A stretch of 8,704 nt of DNA from Flavobacteriales bacterium UBA1995 (GTDB lineage Bacteria > Bacteroidota > Bacteroidia > Flavobacteriales_D > Sanyastnellaceae). Location: the NCBI GenBank assembly GCA_002336475.1, contig DDCX01000089.1:23783-32486 (forward strand). The letters run 5' to 3'. Position 1 is the stretch's first letter. Every line of letters starts with the position of its first letter. This document shows, in pieces, positions 1 through 6,130 of the stretch. The position numbers and the translations under genes were made by a program. The notes under the pieces were generated by a model. The model saw only the letters and a list, made by a program, of their open reading frames with translations, searched no databases and was not told where the DNA came from.

Positions 1-1595
1 TGCCGATACGCTGCTTTGAGCCGCGAAGGCAACAGGTGAATCAAGTAGCCAAGGGCCATGACGCCAAAGACCATGCTGTAGTGCTGCATGACGTCGATTC
101 CCACATTTAGGGGCGTTGATTCCACCAATTTGGACAGAATGATTTGGGCAGTGTCCCACTCGCTGACCATGTCGTGTTCGGTGCCAAATGAGGCCCACGT
201 GGTGTGGGAAGCACTGCGGAACCAGATGCGCGTAAAGGTGATAAAGTGAAAGGTCAGCGTCACGGCAATGGCCCGCTTCCAAAAGGTGTCTTTGGCCTCC
301 CAAGGGCTGACCTTGCGCCACAACTTGTAGACGGTGATGCCGAGGCCATTGAGCCCGCCCCAGATGACAAAGTTCCAGCCGGCTCCGTGCCACAAACCGC
401 CCAGCAGCATGGTCATCCAAATGTTGATGTTGGTGGTCACCCAGGAGTGAAATGCGGGAATGCGCGCCATGGCCAAGGCAGCGGTGAGCACCACCCCCGC
501 AAGCCCACCGAGGATCTTGGGGTTGGGCCACATCAAGGCCACAAAAGACAGCAGAAAAGCCCCGCAGATGGCGGTAAACCACGAGGCCCTGCGGTTGCCC
601 CCCATGGGGATGTAGAGGTAATCCTTGAGCCACCCCGACAGGCTCATGTGCCAGCGCTTCCAGAAGTTGCCACAGCTGTCGGCCTTGTATGGGCTGTTGA
701 AGTTTTGGGGCAAGTGGTAGCCCATGAGCAAAGCCACGCCGATGGCCATGTCGGTGTATCCACTGAAATCGGCGTAGACCTGCAGGGAATAGCCATACAT
801 GGCCATGAGGACCTCAAAACCACTGTGTGTTGCCGGCGAGGCAAACACGCGGTCATTGAAATTGACCGCAATCCAATCCGCCAAAAGGACCTTCTTGAGC
901 AATCCATTCAGAATCCAGAAGCCGGCGCGCCCAATGGTGGCTTTGGTCACCGGTTTGGGGTGCAGAATTTGGGGCACAAAGTCAGCCGCCCGGACAATGG
1001 GACCGGCCACAAGCTGCGGAAAGAAGGACACATAAAACCCAAAGTCGCTGAGCCGCTTCAAGGGTTGAACCAGACCGCGGCGAATGTCCACCGTGTAGCT
1101 GATCGTCTGAAAGGTGTAAAAGCTAATGCCCACCGGCAGCAGAATGCGGTCGACTGACCACGATGTTCCTGCAGCAGCATTGACCCCCATGGCCAGCCAA
1201 TTCCTCGGGATGATGGAGGAGCCCGAGGCGGCATTCCACGATTCGGTGAGGAAATAGGTGTATTTGAAATAGAACAGAAGGGCGAGGTTCAGGCCGATGC
1301 TCAGCGCGAGCCAGCGGTTCTTGCCCCGGTCGCCTTTGGCTGCAGCAATCCGGTGTCCGATCCAGTAATCGCTCACCGTAGAAAAGACCAGGATTAGAAA
1401 AAACCAACCCGAGGTCTTCCAGTAAAACAACAAGCTGGCCGCGAGCAGCCAGAAGTGCCGCAAACCGCGCTGTCGGTCGCGGTGCAGGGCCGCATCAAAG
1501 GCCAAGACAACGAGCAGAAACAGCCAGAAAGACCCGTTCAGGAACGTCCAAGGAGACGCTGCGTCGTGTTCTAAAATTTGCTGCAGCGCATTCAT
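1..1595 (-). CDS. MBOAT-family membrane O-acyltransferase (AlgI/PatA/DltB-like), C-terminus cut by the window edge
   Basis: Translation from the ATG at 1595-1593 gives 531 residues with no stop, so the C-terminus lies outside the window. The protein is strongly hydrophobic, with many membrane segments. MBOAT signatures are clear. Residues 152-169 hold the LLPVGISFYTFQTISYT block and residues 192-202 hold FPQLVAGPIVR. Residues 311-335 hold the FWKRWHMSLSGWLKDYLYIP block with conserved His316, followed by MGGNR. Residues 398-413 hold LLGGLWHGAGWNFVIW, where His403 matches the catalytic histidine of AlgI and DltB. Family knowledge: these enzymes take an acyl group from a cytoplasmic donor and pass it across the inner membrane to SGNH partners that modify an envelope polysaccharide. 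The start overlaps the stop of the upstream SGNH gene as ATGA. About 50 extra residues lie between the GGNR and WHGA blocks. The acyl group (probably acetyl) and the acceptor glycan cannot be read from the sequence. Confidence 0.95.
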   Translation of the reverse strand, partial: MNALQQILEHDAASPWTFLNGSFWLFLLVVLAFDAALHRDRQRGLRHFWLLAASLLFYWKTSGWFFLILVFSTVSDYWIGHRIAAAKGDRGKNRWLALSIGLNLALLFYFKYTYFLTESWNAASGSSIIPRNWLAMGVNAAAGTSWSVDRILLPVGISFYTFQTISYTVDIRRGLVQPLKRLSDFGFYVSFFPQLVAGPIVRAADFVPQILHPKPVTKATIGRAGFWILNGLLKKVLLADWIAVNFNDRVFASPATHSGFEVLMAMYGYSLQVYADFSGYTDMAIGVALLMGYHLPQNFNSPYKADSCGNFWKRWHMSLSGWLKDYLYIPMGGNRRASWFTAICGAFLLSFVALMWPNPKILGGLAGVVLTAALAMARIPAFHSWVTTNINIWMTMLLGGLWHGAGWNFVIWGGLNGLGITVYKLWRKVSPWEAKDTFWKRAIAVTLTFHFITFTRIWFRSASHTTWASFGTEHDMVSEWDTAQIILSKLVESTPLNVGIDVMQHYSMVFGVMALGYLIHLLPSRLKAAYR

Positions 1596-2941
1596 GGGGC
1601 AGGGGTCGAATGTTGAATGGCAGCCCTGACGAGCAGTTCATAGAGCAACTCGCCGATGAGGATGTAGCCGTCCCTTCTAAAATGCAGCCTGTCACTGGCA
1701 GCAAACCCAGTGGCGTTCAAGGCGTCAATGGACCCCTTTCCCCCGAGGTGTCCGTAGAGGTCCCAGCAGGCTACGTCTCGCTCTGCAACCAGGTTCAGCA
1801 TGGCCGCTCTGACGTCTTCGGCATTGGGGTTGTGTCGGTGGCGGTAGTGGCTGTCGTTGTTGGTGACCAGCAGGATTTCCGTGTCCGGATGGGCCGAGCG
1901 TATGGTGTCAATCAAGGCGCCATAATGCCGGGAAAAACGGGCAGCATCGAACCGGCTTTGAGACATGTGCGCATCGTTGATGCCCCATGCGAGAATGGTC
2001 AAGTCGGGGGCCACATTGCGCAGTTGCTCCTTGAAGTGGGGGTTCCGCATCCAAGAAGTGGAGTTGGCACCATTGGCACCGAGGTCATGGAAGACAAAAC
2101 CTGCATTTTGAGGGACCCATTCCACGCCGTGCAAGGCTTGCGCACCTGCTGCGGCAGGCTGAAGGATGAGGGTGTCAGGAGCGGCACCACCTGCTGGACT
2201 GATCCAATGGGCTATGCCTGCGCTGGATTGCGCAGCGAGGTCCGGCTTCCAGGGCTGGGGAAGCACAGGGTGCCAGTTCAGGGCAGAATCCGGCCGCGAC
2301 AGGATCCGGATTTCAGACACGCAACGCTCACCGGCAGGGGAGCCGCTCCAACAGGCCACGGGTGCAGCCACCGGGCTCTGAGCCTCGATGCCCGTTATGC
2401 CCCAAGGCGCCTGATGTCTTCTGTTCGCGCACGATTGACCCGACCAGTTCTCAGTAGAGGACCAACCCCTATCGGGCGGACCATTGGAGTCCATCAATCG
2501 GTGGGGCACCTGGATCCCACATCCGACGGCGATGCCGGGACGGTCTTCACTGAGCCGTTGGCGAAAAGCCCAGCCAATGCGCCCGGCCTGAACATGAGAC
2601 CCTCCGAAATGAACCACTTCAATGGGGCTCGCAGCGGGACTGTTGGGCTGTAAATCAAACAGCAAGGTGTACCAGGACGTCAAAAACCGAGAGAGGTGCT
2701 CACGTCCATAGAGGGTGGCGTCCATCGCGGGCAGACCCGCCAGGTCATCGTCACGGTGAACGTCGCCGCGCAGGCGGTCTGGTGTCGTCTCGCTCCATTC
2801 CGACTCGGTCGCAGCAGAATCCCGTTGTCCCCAGCACAGGGCACCATCCATGAAGCCACTGCCGAGCCACAAGACTACCGCCAGCCAGCGGCATTTGTTG
2901 GTCCACACCGGCCTGTATGGATCGGCTTTAGCGCAGTCCAT
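1592..2941 (-). CDS. Exported SGNH/GDSL-family protein with GGS block I, putative acyltransferase or esterase
   Basis: The 449-residue protein starts with a basic and then hydrophobic segment (residues 11-38), which looks like a signal peptide ending near ALCWGQ, so it is probably periplasmic. SGNH blocks can be read in order. Block I is VVHFGGSHVQAG (109-120), with the nucleophile candidate Ser115. Block II is LGANGANS (287-294), supplying the oxyanion glycine. Block III is AWGINDAH (318-325), with Asn322. Block V is SDRLHF (416-421), with Asp417 and His420. The usual GDS aspartate is a glycine here; I recall the GGSH form as common in Bacteroidota relatives, so it need not mean inactivity. 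The start overlaps the end of the previous gene by 14 bp and the stop overlaps the MBOAT start (ATGA). Inferred role: the acyl transfer or removal partner of the MBOAT, like AlgJ/AlgX, PatB or DltD. A plain carbohydrate esterase is the main alternative. Confidence 0.9.
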   Translation of the reverse strand: MDCAKADPYRPVWTNKCRWLAVVLWLGSGFMDGALCWGQRDSAATESEWSETTPDRLRGDVHRDDDLAGLPAMDATLYGREHLSRFLTSWYTLLFDLQPNSPAASPIEVVHFGGSHVQAGRIGWAFRQRLSEDRPGIAVGCGIQVPHRLMDSNGPPDRGWSSTENWSGQSCANRRHQAPWGITGIEAQSPVAAPVACWSGSPAGERCVSEIRILSRPDSALNWHPVLPQPWKPDLAAQSSAGIAHWISPAGGAAPDTLILQPAAAGAQALHGVEWVPQNAGFVFHDLGANGANSTSWMRNPHFKEQLRNVAPDLTILAWGINDAHMSQSRFDAARFSRHYGALIDTIRSAHPDTEILLVTNNDSHYRHRHNPNAEDVRAAMLNLVAERDVACWDLYGHLGGKGSIDALNATGFAASDRLHFRRDGYILIGELLYELLVRAAIQHSTPAP

Positions 2942-4694
2942 CGGTTTCGAGGGCAGGAGATGAGGGCCCGGAAGGGACCACGGGGGCAGAGGGGCGCTTG
3001 GACATGGCCTTGGGGGCAGGCTTCAGCCAATCTTGCTTCCATTCGCTGTAACAGCCGAGGAAAGAACGGTCCAACAGCGTGCCCACCTTTTTGGCACCAA
3101 GGGGGGTAAAGTGCACGTGGTCAGGGCCAGCAAGGGCGGGCTCGCTGTCTACCCAGGCCGGCATGCTCCCGAGGCCACCCATCACCTCGAGCAAGTCCCA
3201 GTATCCAGCACCGTTTTCCAAAGCAGTGCGCTTCAGAACATCTCGGACCGCCGCCAGTTGCGGAAACGAAGTCCACTGAAGACCGGTTTTTTCGGACATG
3301 TCAGAGGGGCCGATGACCAAGATGGCGGCTTCGGGCAGGACGCGTTGGAAGAGGCGGATCTGGCTGCCAAACCATCCTCCAAACCTTTCGGCCTGGGCCA
3401 GGTCCTTGCAGTGCGGCACCACATTGCCGCCGTATTGCAGGATGACGAGGTCTGGAGCCAATGCCTGCAATTGTCCGGTAAAATGCGGGCGGTCAAGTTT
3501 TCTAAACAAGGTGCCCGAACTGCCGCGCATGGGTACGCCATGCCATTGAACCCCCTGTCCTTGGGGCTCTATGGCAAAAATGCGCGGTGTTCCACCTTGG
3601 AAGCACACCTCCATAGCCAGGGGCTGCGTGGGCCGGTCAGCCCCGGTGGCCAGCAAAGAAGGGTCTCCGGGGTTCCACGTTGTGTTCAGTTCCAAAACAG
3701 AAGCTGCAGTACCAGCTTTGAGGGTGTCCAAGGGAATGCCGTTGACGGCCACATGGCAGTCAGTATCGACGGCGTCGTGCCACACCCGCAAGCCATTCCA
3801 TTGCCCAAACTGCTTGTGGTTGCGGGGTTCGGGAGCCACCGTCAAACAAGCTGGAGCGCCAGTGGAATCTTCCAGTTCTGCATAGCATGCCAACAGGCCA
3901 TACCGTTCATCTGCATCTGTGGTATCCCGCCGGCCGTAACGCGTATGGCGTTTCCAAGCCCCGGTGTGCGATTGTCGCAGGGCAAAACTCTGAACCAAAG
4001 GCACAGGCGCTTGAAGCCCCGGTCCGGAACCTCCCCAGCGCTTTTGCCAAGCGTGGCGCATCATCCCCGAAATCCGGTCGCCTTCAATTTGGCTGTCGCC
4101 GTAGTGCAGCACCTGTATGTTTTCGTGCCTGTCGAGCCGCTCAAAAAGTTGACCAAATGCCCAGCGGGCCGATTCGGGAATGGAAAGCCTCAAGGCAGGG
4201 GGCAGGGCCGACGCGTCGGGAATGTTGACGGGGGTGCGTTTCGACGGCGGTGGGTTATGGGCTTCCTTCTGCGCCACCGCGGACACCGGAAGTGATGCGC
4301 TTGCTGGTGTTTTGGCGGTGTCGGGAAGGAGGGCGGTGCTGCTGATCCCAGGAGGGAGCAACTGCGCAGTGCTGTCTGCCTCGGCTGCAGTCGCGGGTGC
4401 TTTGATGCTGTCCGTGGGCACTTCTTCAGCCGTAGCCGCTGTCCAGTTGGAATCGTATTGGGCCAACAGATCTGACACGTCTTCGGGTTTCCAGCGCGGC
4501 ACCACAATGGGGGCTGGGGAAGGGTTCAGCCACGCCCGCCATGCTTCAGGATAGGAAATGCGCACAGCGGTCTCACCCAAACGGAGGCCATCGGCAGGGG
4601 ACAGTGCCGCCAGAAGTGTAACGGCACAGCCCACAACAGAAAGGGCCATCGCCCCTTTCCACCGGTCGTCGCGGGGGGGGTGAGGTGCACTCAT
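2928..4694 (-). CDS. Membrane-anchored SGNH/GDSL-family protein, putative periplasmic O-acyltransferase or esterase
   Basis: I chose the ATG at 4694-4692 (588 residues). The reading frame stays open to an ATG at 4841, but the extra 49 residues lie wholly inside the upstream LysM gene and look nothing like a signal sequence. The chosen start makes an ATGA overlap with that gene's stop and puts a hydrophobic helix at residues 14-31. An Ala/Pro/Ser/Thr-rich low-complexity linker covers about 57-165. The catalytic SGNH domain covers about 170-550. Block I is HYGDSQIEGD (197-206), with Ser201. An oxyanion-type motif RGSSGT lies at 390-395. Block III is LQYGGNVVP (419-427), with Asn424. Block V is DHVHFTPLG (525-533), with Asp525 and His528. 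The full catalytic set is therefore present. Residues from about 225 to 390 separate block I from the rest and may be an inserted beta domain. The C-terminus is Pro/Ser-rich. Likely role: inner-membrane-tethered transferase or esterase acting on the same glycan as its neighbours. Confidence 0.9.
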   Translation of the reverse strand: MSAPHPPRDDRWKGAMALSVVGCAVTLLAALSPADGLRLGETAVRISYPEAWRAWLNPSPAPIVVPRWKPEDVSDLLAQYDSNWTAATAEEVPTDSIKAPATAAEADSTAQLLPPGISSTALLPDTAKTPASASLPVSAVAQKEAHNPPPSKRTPVNIPDASALPPALRLSIPESARWAFGQLFERLDRHENIQVLHYGDSQIEGDRISGMMRHAWQKRWGGSGPGLQAPVPLVQSFALRQSHTGAWKRHTRYGRRDTTDADERYGLLACYAELEDSTGAPACLTVAPEPRNHKQFGQWNGLRVWHDAVDTDCHVAVNGIPLDTLKAGTAASVLELNTTWNPGDPSLLATGADRPTQPLAMEVCFQGGTPRIFAIEPQGQGVQWHGVPMRGSSGTLFRKLDRPHFTGQLQALAPDLVILQYGGNVVPHCKDLAQAERFGGWFGSQIRLFQRVLPEAAILVIGPSDMSEKTGLQWTSFPQLAAVRDVLKRTALENGAGYWDLLEVMGGLGSMPAWVDSEPALAGPDHVHFTPLGAKKVGTLLDRSFLGCYSEWKQDWLKPAPKAMSKRPSAPVVPSGPSSPALETDGLR

Positions 4695-6064
4695 GGAGGG
4701 GGGATCTTCAGTTTCATGCCCGGTTGCAATGCTTCGGGGGAAACACCGTTCATGCGCATGATGGTCTCCAAATCCGTCTGTGGGTACTGCAGGGAAATGG
4801 TCCAATAAGACTCGCCTTCTTGAACCGTATGCCAGATCCACGGGGTGCCGTCGGCTGCAGGTGCACTGGGCGCCTTAGGTTCAGGAGAAATCCGGCCCAG
4901 TGAACCGGGGATTTCTAACCTTTGGCCCACCCGGATCAAATCGCCCTCGAGTTGATTAAACCGCTTGATTTCACCAATGCGCACACCATAGTCGCGGGCG
5001 ATGCCCCCAAGCACATCGCCTGGCTGCACCACATGCACCACAGCTTGGGCCGGTGCACGGGGGGCAGGACGCCCATTGCACATGGCGTCCCGGTCTGACC
5101 AGCGCAGGCCGACGCCGAGGGGAACCAGCAGTTCTGACCTCATGGCATTGAACCCTATGGAGTCCGTGGTGAACCAAGGGTTCTCGGAGCGCAATGCCCC
5201 GTAAACAGCGGGGACGGTATCTGCGAGGCTAAAGAACCCCGTCCCTCCCTCTGGACAGGTCAGCCGCTCAAGTTGTCCTGCCCGAAGCATCCACAGCGCG
5301 TGGGTATCGTTCCAATCAAAGTTGCGGTCCACCTGCAAGATCACACGGAGTAAATGCAGCCATTCAAGCAAAGCGGCATCCAAAGCTGTCACGTCTGCGC
5401 TGCGCGCTGCCTGCGGTCCGCGCACAAAAGAGAGGACCTGGCGCAAAGGGTCGTTGGGAAAAGCAGCGGTGCATTTTTTGGTATGGGCAATGGCAGCCGG
5501 TGTCATTTCTTCTGGCAGGTGCCGCTCGTCCCATCCGCGGCGAATGTCTAGCCCGTAAGACAAAGCAGAGGTCATGTCCATGGCCCAAGGTCCAGCCCGG
5601 CGACCGGGACCGTAATAGGCATTGTTCCATCCGGTGAGGGCCATCGGCAGCATGGCCCAATCGGCAGGCAGCCCTGCGCCGTCAAAAGCGGCCTCAACTT
5701 CCTTGCGGTGTCGGTCGGCCGCCGCTTCCATCAGCCTGAAGCACAACATGCCGTCGGCCAGCATGCGTTGCAAAGCGCGGTCTGCGTGGTGCTCGGCATG
5801 GGGCAGGGCCTCGAGTTGTTGGAGCAGCGACTCCGCCCATTCGGTGCGTGCGCGCCACCGGGAGGGGTCCATTTGAGGATCCATTGGCGTCAGAATGCAC
5901 CCCGCTTCTAGAGACTCAAGGTCTTCAACCCAAGGAGACCATGCCATGGAATGCACCAGGGATTCCCACCCCAAGAGGTCGGGTTGTGCCCGAATGGACC
6001 CTCCCTGCAGGCATGCAAAAAAAGCGGCCAACACCCATAAATTCTGTATCCGAAAAACGTGCAT
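4691..6064 (-). CDS. Secreted protein with degenerate lytic-transglycosylase-like (SLT/MltD-type) domain and two LysM domains
   Basis: This 457-residue protein begins with a signal peptide (residues 1-27, ending SIRAQ). A Cys at 18 sits in FFAC, which is a poor lipobox, so signal peptidase I cleavage is more likely. Residues 131-218 follow the MltD-type SLT pattern: LPADWAMLPMAL, then RAGPWAM (like AAGIWQF), then SYGLDIRRGWDER (like NYGL...DxRRD), then VLSFVRGP (where MltD has AAYNSG). At the position of the catalytic glutamate in the family's LPxxES motif this protein has Leu143 (LPMALT). Two LysM domains follow at 343-386 (HVVQPGDVLGGIARDYGV through GQRLEIP) and 411-455 (WHTVQEGESYWTISLQYP through GMKLKIP), joined by a Pro/Ala-rich linker. 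LysM domains bind N-acetylglucosamine in peptidoglycan, so a periplasmic wall-bound location follows. The missing glutamate suggests a binding or scaffold protein rather than a cutting enzyme. It is the first gene of the coupled cassette. Confidence 0.88.
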   Translation of the reverse strand: MHVFRIQNLWVLAAFFACLQGGSIRAQPDLLGWESLVHSMAWSPWVEDLESLEAGCILTPMDPQMDPSRWRARTEWAESLLQQLEALPHAEHHADRALQRMLADGMLCFRLMEAAADRHRKEVEAAFDGAGLPADWAMLPMALTGWNNAYYGPGRRAGPWAMDMTSALSYGLDIRRGWDERHLPEEMTPAAIAHTKKCTAAFPNDPLRQVLSFVRGPQAARSADVTALDAALLEWLHLLRVILQVDRNFDWNDTHALWMLRAGQLERLTCPEGGTGFFSLADTVPAVYGALRSENPWFTTDSIGFNAMRSELLVPLGVGLRWSDRDAMCNGRPAPRAPAQAVVHVVQPGDVLGGIARDYGVRIGEIKRFNQLEGDLIRVGQRLEIPGSLGRISPEPKAPSAPAADGTPWIWHTVQEGESYWTISLQYPQTDLETIMRMNGVSPEALQPGMKLKIPPP

Positions 6065-6130
6065 AGTGCTACACGAATATGGACAGTATTGGTAGTAAAT
6101 TACATGTGAGCAACTGAGAACATTTCCAAC
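6065..6130. promoter_or_regulatory. Divergent intergenic region between the O-acylation cassette and the hybrid kinase
   Basis: This 66-bp, relatively AT-rich gap is the only non-coding space between the start of the minus-strand cassette and the start of the plus-strand kinase, so promoters for both probably lie in or near it. I found no good match to the Bacteroidota promoter pattern (TTTG, about 19-21 bp, TAnnTTTG). The nearest is TAATTTAC on the minus strand, without a correctly spaced upstream TTG. No strong ribosome binding site precedes either start; the kinase has only a weak GAGAA about 12 bp upstream. The placement is inferred from gene orientation alone. Confidence 0.4.

Noticed and set aside
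204..1157. Plus-strand open frame of 317 codons
   Set aside because: It lies antisense to clear MBOAT coding sequence; its translation is Gly/His/Pro-rich with no recognisable domain, as expected for a shadow in GC-rich DNA.
1610..2653. Plus-strand open frame of 347 codons
   Set aside because: It is antisense to the second SGNH gene, which carries all catalytic blocks; the antisense translation shows no family motifs.
3033..4295. Plus-strand open frame of 420 codons
   Set aside because: It is antisense to the first SGNH gene; although long, it has no domain features and starts inside coding sequence with no promoter or ribosome site.
5379..5671. Active MltD-type lytic transglycosylase
   Set aside because: The catalytic glutamate position reads Leu143, so I describe the domain as transglycosylase-like and probably inactive.
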